Below are positions 25,601 through 34,965 of a DNA stretch of 52,951 nt, piece by piece. The stretch lies in contig JANYGK010000023.1 of assembly GCA_025362395.1 (NCBI GenBank), forward strand, positions 1 to 52,951, given 5' to 3'. The notes below the pieces were generated by a model. It did not search any database. It was not told the origin of the DNA and was given only the letters and a program-made list of their open reading frames with translations. Within the stretch, counting starts at the first letter, position 1, and each line of letters begins with the position of its first letter. A program made the translations under genes and the position numbers. The stretch is from Bacteroidota bacterium. Its GTDB lineage: Bacteria; Bacteroidota; Bacteroidia; B-17B0; Aurantibacillaceae.

Positions 25601-25934
25601 ACAGGCCTCCGTCGTCAGTGCCTATATAGAGGTTATTACTTTTATCTTCATATAAGCAATTTATATTATTGGAGCCAATAGAAGATTTAGAATACTGATC
25701 GGTTTTATAGGTCTTAATATGGTACCCGTCGTACCTGTTTAAGCCATCCTGTGTACCGATCCACATAAAATCTTGTGAATCTTGGAATATCGTATTAACG
25801 CTCACGGTAGATAAACCTTCGTCGATGCTCAACCGTTTAAATTTAAGGTTTTGTGAGTTTGACACAAAAGGTAAAATAAAAATTACCAATACCGGGTAAA
25901 CTAATTTTAATATGTGCTGTTTTATGTATCTCAT
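22647..25934 (-). CDS. Two-component-propeller SpoIIE/PP2C phosphatase (SiaA-like role)
   Basis: The 1095-residue product is a one-pass membrane sensor with a cytoplasmic serine/threonine phosphatase. After a signal peptide (to about 27) come repeated two-component-regulator propeller blades, recognised by repeats such as DFMWIGTQDGLNRYDGYH and NSLWVGTLGGGLCVLD, enough for two seven-bladed propellers to about residue 720. A Y_Y_Y domain (about 725-785) follows, then a membrane helix (about 796-815), a coiled coil (about 820-850) and the SpoIIE phosphatase (about 870-1095). Metal-binding aspartates sit in SGDFYW (D886), AVDCTGHG (D903), FSDGYAD (D1033) and QVDDVLVIGI (D1086-1087). Upstream of siaB and siaC, it is the obvious SiaC phosphatase. 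The propellers suggest a periplasmic ligand, perhaps a glycan. Confidence 0.92.
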   Translation of the reverse strand: MRYIKQHILKLVYPVLVIFILPFVSNSQNLKFKRLSIDEGLSTVSVNTIFQDSQDFMWIGTQDGLNRYDGYHIKTYKTDQYSKSSIGSNNINCLYEDKSNNLYIGTDDGGLSVLNKRTEKFTNYKTGLDKRSISNNSVRSIIELSTNELFIATENEINVFNTDTKKFELINNKDSVQLKNIKYSFKDSKNTVYIASFGNGLFEYDARSKKITRYDIPKTILGKVKSMFSSEKYNMRCISEINGKIWCGSDEGILIFNPDKKEFESVINFGLESRYNNRIISFSAFRDSNYVWIGTWGGVIKYNVQTGTYIISTNDQANQNSLSDNKVSYLFTDKQKNLWVATQDKGINIYFIASNKFPIWDFHSGLTNDFTYSVLETSDKTIWVGTAEGFYKKEINDKKFTDVSSIIKKYDATAVLSLMEDTEGKIWIGTFGQGIIIHDPKKNSSKIILGDGNLGGTVLKILQTKSGAVWAGTFGDGLYAINPNTLTVKRFTSNQGLPSDKINTIFEDPKDNSLWVGTLGGGLCVLDFVTSIDKPVIKVYKHIENKNSISSNNVNHIYKDNAGIYWISTNYGFNKFDKAKKQFLVYTEKDGLLNSYIYAAIPDYEGNLWLPSNFGLTKFDPKINNENGVAFRNYNTKDGIQAREFNLGASYLCSNGTILVGGISGINHFNPKEIKESKITPNTFIYSFSRQGKEIKTDSSILYIKDIKLAHKENYFTFEVVALDYQSAGKNKFMYMLEGYDNTWSSPSDVRFVSYTELPGGDYTFKVKATNSDGVWSETPFELKITVIPPWWRTTWFYIAATILVFGLVIGFTSYRTNTIKKENKILENKVAARTKELAEKNKDITSSIEYAKRIQEAILPAKELIFSKLKNAFILYRPKDIVSGDFYWFGEKDNYKIIAAVDCTGHGVPGAFMSMIGHNLLNQIVSEKGNYDPGVILKELHKGVQAALKQGQNTVNTNDGMDLSILAINTDTREGLWAGAFRNLVIINEAGALEKIDGNKYPIGGAQLDSDRTYFTHKRIFNKNDMLYMFSDGYADQFGGEKGKKFMVKRFHDYLGVIHQHSMKEQQKELESLFDGWKGNYEQVDDVLVIGIKL

Positions 25935-25984
25935 GTAATCGTTCTAAATTTACTAAAAATGTATACACCTTAACGGTTTTTTCA

Positions 25985-25992
25985 TAATCTTG
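25985..25992 (+). promoter_or_regulatory. Weak candidate -7 box for the queuosine-precursor transporter
   Basis: TAATCTTG has one mismatch to TAnnTTTG and lies 18 bases before the GTG start, in the 76-base divergent gap with the phosphatase gene. Confidence 0.3.
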
Positions 25993-26010
25993 TAAAACAA
26001 AAAACAGACA

Positions 26011-26679
26011 GTGAATTTTAAAAGCAGAAAAGATTTGGTTTTTTTGGTATTAGCGGGTTTCTTTATTACCAATGCTATTGTGGCAGAGCTTATTGGCGGA
26101 AAACTGGTGCAATTCTTTGGTTTATTTACCCAAAGTATCGGTATTATTTTATGGCCTATCGTATTTATTTTAACAGACCTTATTAATGAACATTTCGGTA
26201 AAGACGGTGTTCGGAAGCTTACTTATATTACAGTAGGGTTAATTTCGTTTACATTTATCATATTAGCGATTGCCCTCAATATGGATGCTACTTCTTTTTC
26301 GCCGGTATCAAACATGGCTTTTAAAACCGTGTTTGGCCAGTCGCAGTGGATCATTGTAGGAAGCGTGGTTGCTTTTTTTATATCGCAGTTGGTAGACGTG
26401 TATATTTTTTGGCTGTTTAAAAAAGTAACAGGCGATAAGCATATCTGGTTAAGATCAACCGGCAGCACTATGGTAAGCCAGTTAATTGATACGTTTGTGG
26501 TTCAGTTTATAGCCTTTGTATTGCCCGGTAAATGGGCGTTTGATGAGTTTTTGCATAATGCGTCGTGGGGTTATGCCTTTAAATTACTGGTAGCGTTCGG
26601 GTTAATTCCGTTAATTTACTTGGGACATTTTTTTATTGGGAAGTATATTAAGAGAGATACGTTGGTTGCGGAACAATAA
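26011..26679 (+). CDS. yhhQ: Queuosine precursor transporter (YhhQ/QPTR, COG1738)
   Basis: YhhQ-family proteins import queuosine precursors such as preQ0 and preQ1 for tRNA modification. The 222-residue protein has six predicted helices and the family pattern: FITNAIVAELIGGKLVQF in helix 1, WPIVFILTDLINEHFGKDGVRKL (helix 2 and loop), FFISQLVDVYIFWLFKKVTGDKHIWLRSTGSTMVSQLIDTFVVQFIAF and a final helix. The start is a GTG at 26011. queD is 0.9 kb away on the other strand and queE is at 43 kb, so both uptake and synthesis of the precursor seem possible. Confidence 0.9.
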   Translation: MNFKSRKDLVFLVLAGFFITNAIVAELIGGKLVQFFGLFTQSIGIILWPIVFILTDLINEHFGKDGVRKLTYITVGLISFTFIILAIALNMDATSFSPVSNMAFKTVFGQSQWIIVGSVVAFFISQLVDVYIFWLFKKVTGDKHIWLRSTGSTMVSQLIDTFVVQFIAFVLPGKWAFDEFLHNASWGYAFKLLVAFGLIPLIYLGHFFIGKYIKRDTLVAEQ

Positions 26680-26763
26680 CCACATAGATTTAATAGAAAT
26701 AAAAAACTATATAAGTACACATAAGTTTTTATAAACCGTATAGAATCTATATATCTATGTGTT
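26678..26763. repeat. CACATAGAT-type inverted intergenic repeat
   Basis: AACCACATAGAT (26678-26689, overlapping the transporter stop codon) pairs with ATCTATGTGTT (26753-26763). Between them, further ACATAAG and TATAGA words form shorter partial arms. It fills the gap between convergent genes and resembles the element at 13823-13882. Confidence 0.55.
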
Positions 26764-26775
26764 AAAAAATAAAAC

Positions 26776-27531
26776 CTATTCAATCAATTCAAATTTTGCC
26801 GCAGCCGTTACTTTATTCGTTGCATTAAAATGCCACCACTCGGTATTCATCATTATAAAGCCCGCATGTATCATTACTTTTCGTAACAGCAGCCTGTTAG
26901 CATAAGCGTTTTGCGATAGTTTACCTTCTTGTAAGAACTGCTGCTCTTTTTTTGGCTGACTCAATTCGTTAAAGCTGTCAAACGGTGTACCCATATCCAA
27001 TACTATATTATTTGCCCCTATAATTCCTACATCTACTGCTGCTCCGTAGTTGTGTAAGGAAATATCACTCGGGTGAGCCAAGTAATTTATTTTTTGTTCT
27101 ATGGGCATATCCAGTTCATCCCACATTTGTTTTTGAATGTGTAAAGGCCTTACGGCATCAAAAACGATAATATGGTATTCCGGAAATTGGTGCTGTAAAT
27201 AATAATTTGCATTGCATAGTTTTATAGCTATTTCACAGGGCAGGTAACATGTTGTTAACCCGGTATAAACAGGTTTATGCAAAAAATTATGAGAGGTAGC
27301 GTAATGCAAAACCACTCTTAAAGTGCTGTCCAGCTCTAGGACATTTATCAGTTTTTTTTCAATTAAATAATGTTCTAAAGCTGAAGTGTCATTTTTATAA
27401 GGAGCGGACATGGGATTTTCCGGAACAAGTGGTATAGTATGATAAGTGCCTTTATTTTTTATTTCAGAACCGCAACCGACAAACAGTGTGCAAATTCCCG
27501 TAGCAAATAAATAAATAAAATTAATTCGCAT
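26776..27531 (-). CDS. D-alanyl-D-alanine dipeptidase (VanX/DdpX family) lipoprotein
   Basis: VanX-family zinc dipeptidases hydrolyse D-Ala-D-Ala; chromosomal DdpX-type enzymes scavenge it from peptidoglycan turnover. The 251-residue protein has a lipoprotein signal (LFVGCGS, Cys20), so it should sit in the periplasm or outer membrane. The zinc and catalytic pattern is intact: FDAVRPLHIQ (arginine near 128), SLHNYGAAVD (H160, D167) and EWWHF (E231, H234). There is no vanH or vanA, so glycopeptide resistance is not implied. It starts two bases after queD on the same strand and is probably co-transcribed with it. Confidence 0.9.
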   Translation of the reverse strand: MRINFIYLFATGICTLFVGCGSEIKNKGTYHTIPLVPENPMSAPYKNDTSALEHYLIEKKLINVLELDSTLRVVLHYATSHNFLHKPVYTGLTTCYLPCEIAIKLCNANYYLQHQFPEYHIIVFDAVRPLHIQKQMWDELDMPIEQKINYLAHPSDISLHNYGAAVDVGIIGANNIVLDMGTPFDSFNELSQPKKEQQFLQEGKLSQNAYANRLLLRKVMIHAGFIMMNTEWWHFNATNKVTAAAKFELIE

Positions 27532-27533
27532 TT

Positions 27534-27944
27534 CTATTTAACAGGGTATACCACGTAATTGCGGGGTGTTTCATAAAGCGTGATCTCCAGATCAAATACA
27601 GGCTCAATTTTTTTTCTCAGTAATTCATATATGATCCTTGCGATGTTTTCGGCGGTAGGGTTAAGTGTTTTAAACTCAACGGTATCAAGGTTCAAATTTT
27701 TATGATCAAAGCGTTCCGTTATTTCTTCCTTAATAAGTTCATTCAGTAATTTCATATCATACACATAACCTGTTTGTGAATTTACTTCTCCCGCTAATCT
27801 CACAATCAATTCGTAATTATGTCCGTGATAATTTGGGTTGTTGCATAAGCCAAAAATTTCGTCATTGGTTTTATCGTCAAACGCCGGATTGTTGAGCCTG
27901 TGGGCCGAATTAAAATGTGCTTTTCTGTATATGGCAGTTTTCAT
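27534..27944 (-). CDS. queD: 6-carboxy-5,6,7,8-tetrahydropterin synthase
   Basis: QueD converts dihydroneopterin triphosphate to 6-carboxytetrahydropterin, an early step in preQ0 and queuosine synthesis. This 136-residue protein is a full T-fold subunit. Zinc ligands are in HFNSAHRL (H15) and NYHGHNY (H40, H42), and the catalytic cysteine (C34) is in FGLCNNP, the spacing of QueD and PTPS enzymes. The glutamate near the C-terminus in LEITLYETP binds the pterin. The family also contains pyruvoyl-tetrahydropterin synthases; the presence of queE at 42985-43638 supports QueD. A VanX-type gene follows two bases downstream. Confidence 0.92.
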   Translation of the reverse strand: MKTAIYRKAHFNSAHRLNNPAFDDKTNDEIFGLCNNPNYHGHNYELIVRLAGEVNSQTGYVYDMKLLNELIKEEITERFDHKNLNLDTVEFKTLNPTAENIARIIYELLRKKIEPVFDLEITLYETPRNYVVYPVK

Positions 27945-28055
27945 TGAGCGGTTAAATTTATGAATTATAAAATTGTTAAGTTATTTATGAGCTAATGTAA
28001 TTATTTTCATTGCACAAAATTTTATAATTATTAATTTCAATATCCCTTTACTGTT

Positions 28056-29105
28056 TTAAAATTTACAATATCTATCTATCAGCTTTATAGCCATTTCATC
28101 GCCAAGGCTGTCTGCTTTATTCAAATCTTCACAGGCACCGCGTTTGTCTTTACTGGCAAACTTAACTGCGGCGCGGTTCACAAAAGCTGCCCCGTAATCA
28201 AACTTTAATTTTATGGAATAATCAAAATCTTTTAAGGCTTCTACAAATTGTTTACTTTCTCCTTTAGCAACACCGCGGTAATTATAGCTTACCGGGTTTT
28301 TAGGGTCTAATTTTATGGCAGCATCAAAGTCAACAATAGCGCTCGTATTATCTTTAACTTCAATTTTACAGGCACCCCTCATAATCAATGCTTCTTCTTC
28401 GTCAGGAAATGCATCTAAATATACGTTCCAATCATTAATAGCGCCTTTATAATCTTTAGTTTCAAAACGGGCCTTTGCTCGTGTTTTATAAGCACTATAA
28501 ACCGGTTTATCTGCCGGTATCAGCTTCATGGCATCATCTATTTCTTTTACGGCATAAGGATATTCTTTCAGTGCAAACCGTATGTCTGCTTTTAACAACA
28601 TCACTTCAATATAATTCGGTTTTATATATAAGGCTGCGTTACACACCTCCTGTGCGGGTTTGTAAGCTTTGCCGTCATACATTAATTTTGCTTTGTAGTA
28701 AAGCAGCTCTGTATCATCCGTATTAAGCGCAATGGCCGAATCGATGGTGACTTTTGCTTCTTTATATTTTTCCGTGTCGTAATACAAAATTCCTAAGGTC
28801 TTTTGACTTTCGAAATTATCAGGTGCAAATTTTAAGGCAGTCTTCAACTCTTTTTCAGCGCCTTTATAATCTTCTTTCTTAATTTTTGCAAAAGCTATTT
28901 TATTATAAGCTTCAATATAATCGGGTTTTAGCTTAACGGCTTTTTTTAAAGAAACAACCGCTTCATCATATTTTGCCGAGTCAATAAGTTTTAAAGCTGC
29001 TTTGTAAAGGACGATCTCAGGATTTGCATTTTTTGAAGTATCGGCTTGCGAATAACTACTTATGTATAAGATAATGAGTGCTATAGATCCGATACATTTA
29101 ATCAC
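28056..29105 (-). CDS. Secreted tetratricopeptide-repeat protein
   Basis: The 349-residue product has an N-terminal signal peptide (to about residue 21, ending YSQA) followed by eight or nine TPR units covering nearly the whole chain, for example YIEAYNKIAFAKIKKEDYKG, NFESQKTLGILYYDTEKYKE and PVSYNYRGVAKGESKQFVEA. TPR arrays bind partner proteins; nothing identifies the partner. There is no lipobox or sorting domain, so a periplasmic location is likely. It is divergent from the SPFH gene with a 73-base gap. Confidence 0.85.
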   Translation of the reverse strand: MIKCIGSIALIILYISSYSQADTSKNANPEIVLYKAALKLIDSAKYDEAVVSLKKAVKLKPDYIEAYNKIAFAKIKKEDYKGAEKELKTALKFAPDNFESQKTLGILYYDTEKYKEAKVTIDSAIALNTDDTELLYYKAKLMYDGKAYKPAQEVCNAALYIKPNYIEVMLLKADIRFALKEYPYAVKEIDDAMKLIPADKPVYSAYKTRAKARFETKDYKGAINDWNVYLDAFPDEEEALIMRGACKIEVKDNTSAIVDFDAAIKLDPKNPVSYNYRGVAKGESKQFVEALKDFDYSIKLKFDYGAAFVNRAAVKFASKDKRGACEDLNKADSLGDEMAIKLIDRYCKF

Positions 29106-29178
29106 TGCTTTACCTGATTTTATTTTGTTTTTAATAATGGATGACTAAATTTACACAAACAATCTTAAATATAAAACT

Positions 29179-30102
29179 ATGCCGGTCATTATCACATTTT
29201 TATCGTTAGCACTGTTGCTGATATTTTTATCTTTTGTTACAGTTCAGCAGGGAACAGTAGCCGTTATTACCGTATTCGGAAAATACAAGCGTATTTTAAC
29301 GCCCGGGTTAAGCATGAAAATACCTTTTATTGAAAAAGTGTATAAAAAAATTTCAATACAAAACAGAAGTGTTGAATTGGGCTTTCAGGCTGTAACGATT
29401 GATCAGGCCAACGTTAATTTTACAGCCATGTTATTGTACGCAGTTATTAACCAAAATGAGGAGTCTATAAAAAACGTAGCCTTTAAATTTGTGGACGATA
29501 AAAATTTAATGCAGGCGTTAGTGCGTTCCATCGAGGGTTCCGTCAGGGCTTTTGTGGCTACTAAAAAGCAATCGGAAGTATTGTCTTTAAGACGCGATAT
29601 TGTTGAAGCTGTTAAGGAACAATTGGATGTAATGTTGGAAGAGTGGGGCTATCATTTAATTGATCTGCAATTAAATGATATTACGTTTGATGAGGAAGTA
29701 ATGCGGTCGATGGCCAAAGTGGTTGCCAGTAATAATTTAAAAGCGGCAGCCGAAAACGAAGGCCAGGCCTTATTAATTACAAGAACTAAAGCGGCTGAGG
29801 CAGAAGGTAACTTTATTAAAATTTCGGCAACCGCCGAAAAAGAAGCTGCTCAAATGCGCGGGCAAGGTATTGCTTTGTTTAGAGAAGAAGTGGCTCGCGG
29901 TATGGCAGAAGCAGCAAAACAAATGAAGGAATCAAATTTAGATACTTCTCTTATTTTATTCAGTATGTGGACAGAAGCCGTAAAAAACTTTGCAGAGCAA
30001 GGCAACGGTAACATTATATTTTTAGACGGCAGCGTAGAAGGCATGGACAAAACCATGAAACAAATGCTGGCTTTGAGCACAAGAGAAAACGCTAAAAAAT
30101 AA
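29179..30102 (+). CDS. SPFH/Band 7 membrane protein (slipin/HflC-like)
   Basis: SPFH proteins form membrane-bound oligomeric cages or microdomains and often modulate membrane proteases. The 307-residue protein has one N-terminal helix (about 4-22), then the Band 7 domain (EQGTVAV-like VQQGTVAVITVFGKYKRIL, with LTPGLSMKIPFIEKVYKKIS, about 23-180), and a helical region rich in Ala and Glu (AAENEGQALLITRTKAAEAEGN, about 195-250) that typically drives assembly. There is no partner NfeD or HflK gene nearby. A 10-base inverted repeat follows at 30109-30173. Confidence 0.88.
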   Translation: MPVIITFLSLALLLIFLSFVTVQQGTVAVITVFGKYKRILTPGLSMKIPFIEKVYKKISIQNRSVELGFQAVTIDQANVNFTAMLLYAVINQNEESIKNVAFKFVDDKNLMQALVRSIEGSVRAFVATKKQSEVLSLRRDIVEAVKEQLDVMLEEWGYHLIDLQLNDITFDEEVMRSMAKVVASNNLKAAAENEGQALLITRTKAAEAEGNFIKISATAEKEAAQMRGQGIALFREEVARGMAEAAKQMKESNLDTSLILFSMWTEAVKNFAEQGNGNIIFLDGSVEGMDKTMKQMLALSTRENAKK

Positions 30103-30108
30103 GGAAGG

Positions 30109-30173
30109 AGTTTAAATTGTTAAAATCGACGAACAATACTGTAAAAAGGTTGAAGTTCAGGATAATTTAAACT
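30109..30173. repeat. Ten-base inverted repeat downstream of the SPFH gene
   Basis: AGTTTAAATT (30109-30118) is exactly complementary to AATTTAAACT (30164-30173), separated by 45 bases. It lies in the leader region of the metalloprotease gene. It could be a long hairpin or an operator pair; AT richness makes chance likely too. Confidence 0.3.
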
Positions 30174-30217
30174 TTATTTAATAAATTTATAATTATATAA
30201 TAAAAAATATGATTCTT

Positions 30218-32401
30218 ATGAAAAAACAATTACTTACTTTATTGGGAAGTGCTGTATTAAGTTTAAACATAGTAGCACAAGATAAGAAGCTTACGGTAGT
30301 TCCTTGCGGTACTTATGAAGCGATGGAAGAAGGTTTTAGAGCGGATCCTAATTTAAGAGTAAAATATAATTTAATTCAATCGCAAATGGAATTAGACTAT
30401 AAGGAAGCTCTAAAAAACAAAGCAAATCAAAAAACATCTTCAGGCACCATTTATACTATTCCGATAGTATTTCATGTTATGGGTACAGGACACTCAGGTT
30501 CCGTAACCGATCAGGTATTTACAAATTTAATCACTTATCTCAACAACGATTATGCTAAAACCGGAGATGATATTTCTCAGATTAATCCAACTTTCGGAAG
30601 TCTTTATGTAGATGCTGAAATTCGATTCGCATTGGCGTCGACAGATCCCAACGGTAATTGTACAAATGGTATTATTCGTCATACATCTGAAAATAAATAT
30701 TGGAGTCAGACAAGTCCTGCCTATAAATATTCAGGAATAGGTACAAACCGCTGGCCTGTAAATAAATATTTAAATATTTATATTGTAGAATGCATTTCTT
30801 CATCAACAAGTCCTTGTCCTCAAACAGGTTCTTATGTTGCCGGTTACACGTATCTTCCCGGCTCAACTCCATATACAGCAAATGGTAATATGGGAGATGC
30901 CATTGTACTTCTTTCCTTTAATGGAGCTTTGGCTCAATTCAACCCTCATGCTTCACGAACCATTTCTCATGAGATCGGGCATTGGTTAAATTTATCCCAT
31001 ACGTTTGGTTCTACAAATAATCCTGAAGTTTCTTGTGGTAATGATGGTATTGGCGATACCCCTAATACAAAAGGTTATTTTCAAGTAAATACTTGCCCAA
31101 GCCATGGTTTAGGTAGTTTTACAGGTTGTTCTCCAACAGAAAATGATGAAAATATCATGGATTATGGTAGCTGTCCTAAAATGTTTACGCAAGGGCAAGT
31201 ATCAGCTATGAGATCGGCTTTGACAAGTCCTATTGGCGGACGTAATAATGTATGGTCTACCACTAATCTTTTAGCAACCGGCGTTACACCGGGGTATACT
31301 TGTATGCCGATAGCCGATTTTAATGCTAACAAACAAAATGTTTGCGCGGGTAACACTATTGTATTTAATAATATGAGCCAAGTTGGTGCCTCAGGAACAT
31401 TAGCTTGGGCATTTGAAGGAGGAACACCGGCAACATCTACAGCAACTGCTCCTTCCGTTACTTATGCAACCCCGGGTACTTATTCGGTTACATTAACCGC
31501 TACAAACCCTTCCGGTTCTAATACCGATACACAAACCTCTTATATTACAGTGGTACAAGGCGGGGCAGGGCTTTTATTGCCTAACACACACGATTTTGAT
31601 TCAGGAAATCTACCCGGCATTAATGTTATTAATAATAATGCAGGTTCTATAGCCTGGGCTTTAAATATAGGTACCGGTGCCAACGGAACCTCTCAAAGCA
31701 TTTTTTTAAATAATGCAACTCAATCAAGCTCGGCAGGTTTTATAGATATTTTTGAAACACCTATTTATAATTTTGCAACAAGCACCGGCATTTCATTATC
31801 CTACTATTATGCTTATGCTAAAAAAGTAACCGCGCAGGCCGATACGTTTAAAGTACAATACAGCGTTGACTGTGGCGGCACCTGGACAAATGTATTGGGC
31901 TTTGCAACTTGTGCTACAATGGCAGCCAATTCGGGAAGTGTAATGGCTGCTTCATTTTCACCAAGTGCGGCTCAATGGAAACAGGTAAATATTTCAAGCG
32001 GTTTATTATTAGCTTTAAATAATAAACCGAGCGTAAAGTTCCGTTTCTGGTTTAAAAGTGATGTAACAGCCGGAAGTTCAAACAATATATTTATTGACCA
32101 AATAAACTTATCGGGTGTTGTTGGTATCAATGAACTTGAAAACTTATTGGGCTTATCGGTTTATCCTAACCCTACCAATGCGTCTGCAAGGGTTGATTTT
32201 AATGCGTATACTAACGAAAAAATTAAAATTAGTGTTAGTGATGTAGTAGGAAGAGTGGTTGAAGAAGCCAACGCTATTACTGTTGACGGCACAAGGGGTA
32301 GCTATATTGTAAATAAGAATGCTGCTTTAGCAAAAGGCATTTACATTATAAATGTTGAAGTAAACAATCAAAAAATTTCTAAAAAATTAATTATAGAGTA
32401 A
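30218..32401 (+). CDS. Secreted M43-type metalloprotease with PKD domain and type IX sorting signal
   Basis: A signal peptide (LLGSAVLSLNIVAQ) is followed by a propeptide, an M43 (pappalysin/cytophagalysin) zinc protease domain and two further domains. The zinc motif is SHEIGHWLNLSH and the Met-turn is NIMDYGSCPKMF. A PKD domain follows (about 370-450: ADFNANKQNVCAGNTIVFNN). A beta-sandwich of about 170 residues of the anchor-J/MAM kind comes next (YYYAYAKKVTAQADTFKVQY). The last 75 residues are a type A sorting domain (VYPNPTNASARVDF, then GIYIINVEVNNQKISKKLII), marking export through the type IX system that includes SprA. I choose the second ATG (30218, MKKQLLTLLGS) because it gives a normal signal peptide. 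A terminator follows. Confidence 0.92.
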   Translation: MKKQLLTLLGSAVLSLNIVAQDKKLTVVPCGTYEAMEEGFRADPNLRVKYNLIQSQMELDYKEALKNKANQKTSSGTIYTIPIVFHVMGTGHSGSVTDQVFTNLITYLNNDYAKTGDDISQINPTFGSLYVDAEIRFALASTDPNGNCTNGIIRHTSENKYWSQTSPAYKYSGIGTNRWPVNKYLNIYIVECISSSTSPCPQTGSYVAGYTYLPGSTPYTANGNMGDAIVLLSFNGALAQFNPHASRTISHEIGHWLNLSHTFGSTNNPEVSCGNDGIGDTPNTKGYFQVNTCPSHGLGSFTGCSPTENDENIMDYGSCPKMFTQGQVSAMRSALTSPIGGRNNVWSTTNLLATGVTPGYTCMPIADFNANKQNVCAGNTIVFNNMSQVGASGTLAWAFEGGTPATSTATAPSVTYATPGTYSVTLTATNPSGSNTDTQTSYITVVQGGAGLLLPNTHDFDSGNLPGINVINNNAGSIAWALNIGTGANGTSQSIFLNNATQSSSAGFIDIFETPIYNFATSTGISLSYYYAYAKKVTAQADTFKVQYSVDCGGTWTNVLGFATCATMAANSGSVMAASFSPSAAQWKQVNISSGLLLALNNKPSVKFRFWFKSDVTAGSSNNIFIDQINLSGVVGINELENLLGLSVYPNPTNASARVDFNAYTNEKIKISVSDVVGRVVEEANAITVDGTRGSYIVNKNAALAKGIYIINVEVNNQKISKKLIIE

Positions 32402-32422
32402 CCTTACGTAAGGTTAATTACA

Positions 32423-32454
32423 AAACGGCTTATGGTATCATAGGCCGTTTTTTT
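32423..32454 (+). terminator. Intrinsic terminator after the metalloprotease gene
   Basis: AAACGGCTTAT (32423-32433) pairs with ATAGGCCGTTT (32440-32450), with one G-T pair, and is followed by a T run. Confidence 0.85.
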
Positions 32455-32605
32455 ATGGAATTAAATACTATAGAGTGTTTTTTCGTAAAACACCGCCGCA
32501 AATTTATAACTCATTACTGCAAACGCTAACTCACCACTTACAAACCGGGTTTACAGGAATGTTAAATGACAGCCTGACTGTTAAATCAACTATTGGCAGT
32601 CTTTT

Positions 32606-32617
32606 TACCGGCCGGTA
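32606..32617. repeat. Perfect GC-rich 12-base palindrome upstream of the rhomboid gene
   Basis: TACCGGCCGGTA stands out in AT-rich DNA, 42 bases before the rhomboid ATG. It could be an operator for a dimeric regulator, but no repeat of it was noticed elsewhere in the window. The rest of the 32455-32658 stretch holds nothing I recognise. Confidence 0.35.
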
Positions 32618-32658
32618 CGCTTTTGGATAATATAGAGGCTATAAAAAGCAAACCCGTT

Positions 32659-33414
32659 ATGAAACAATTCCCTTTAAAAGAATTACTTTCAGTAATAGTA
32701 TATCCGCTGTTGTTTTTAGCAATTTGCTGGGGAGTTTTTTTTGCAGATACCTATTTTCATTTAGATCTTTATCAATTAGGGGTTAGCCCGCGCACCATAA
32801 GTGGTTTAAAAGGCATCTTATTTTCTCCTTTTATTCATGCTGATCTTGATCACATTCTTAATAACAGCTTACCTGTATTTATATTAAGCACCATGATCTT
32901 TTATTTTTACAGGCCTATTGCATGGCCTGTTATTTTATGGACGTATTTTATTAGTGGCTTGTGGCTATGGGTTGGCGGCAGGAATAATGATGTTATTATG
33001 AATTATCATTTTGGCGCCAGTACATTAATATACGCTTTTTCAACTTTTTTATTTTTTAGCGGTGTGTTCCGCAAACACAAGCAACTCATGGTAGTTTCTG
33101 CTATGGTAGTGTTTTTATATGGGAGCATTACCTGGGGTATTTTTCCGTTCGACAGAAAGATTTCATGGGAAGGACACTTATTCGGAGCAATTTCAGGACT
33201 ATTGGTTGCATTCAGCTATCGTAAAGAAGGGCCGCAGGAAACTCAATACCAATGGGCAGATCCTGATCAGGAGCGCGACCTTGAAGCTGAATATAACAGG
33301 GAGCTTGAATATGAAAAAGAAATGCAAAAGCAAAGAGAGATCGACGGGATTAATAATGTAAATATTGTTTATCATTATAAAGCCAAAGAAGATGAGGATA
33401 AAACCGAACCTTAA
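32659..33414 (+). CDS. Rhomboid-family intramembrane serine protease
   Basis: Rhomboids cut transmembrane helices inside the membrane. This 251-residue protein has six predicted helices. The catalytic serine is in HFGASTLIYA (S121) and the histidine in WEGHLFGAISG (H173). The supporting HADLDHILNNS motif (H65, N68-N69) gives the oxyanion site. A charged cytoplasmic tail of about 60 residues (EERDLEAEYNRELEYEKEM-like) follows the last helix. I use the ATG at 32659, because the in-frame TTG at 32593 adds 22 residues that do not resemble a membrane protein start. The substrate is unknown. Confidence 0.87.
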   Translation: MKQFPLKELLSVIVYPLLFLAICWGVFFADTYFHLDLYQLGVSPRTISGLKGILFSPFIHADLDHILNNSLPVFILSTMIFYFYRPIAWPVILWTYFISGLWLWVGGRNNDVIMNYHFGASTLIYAFSTFLFFSGVFRKHKQLMVVSAMVVFLYGSITWGIFPFDRKISWEGHLFGAISGLLVAFSYRKEGPQETQYQWADPDQERDLEAEYNRELEYEKEMQKQREIDGINNVNIVYHYKAKEDEDKTEP

Positions 33415-33441
33415 TTGCTTTTCAAAACCTCACTATCTTAA

Positions 33442-34962
<1,521 letters not shown>

Positions 34963-34965
<3 letters not shown>

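Noticed and set aside
26776-27531. Vancomycin-resistance dipeptidase
   Set aside because: There is no vanH, vanA or vanRS; a lipoprotein VanX homologue next to queD fits D-Ala-D-Ala scavenging.
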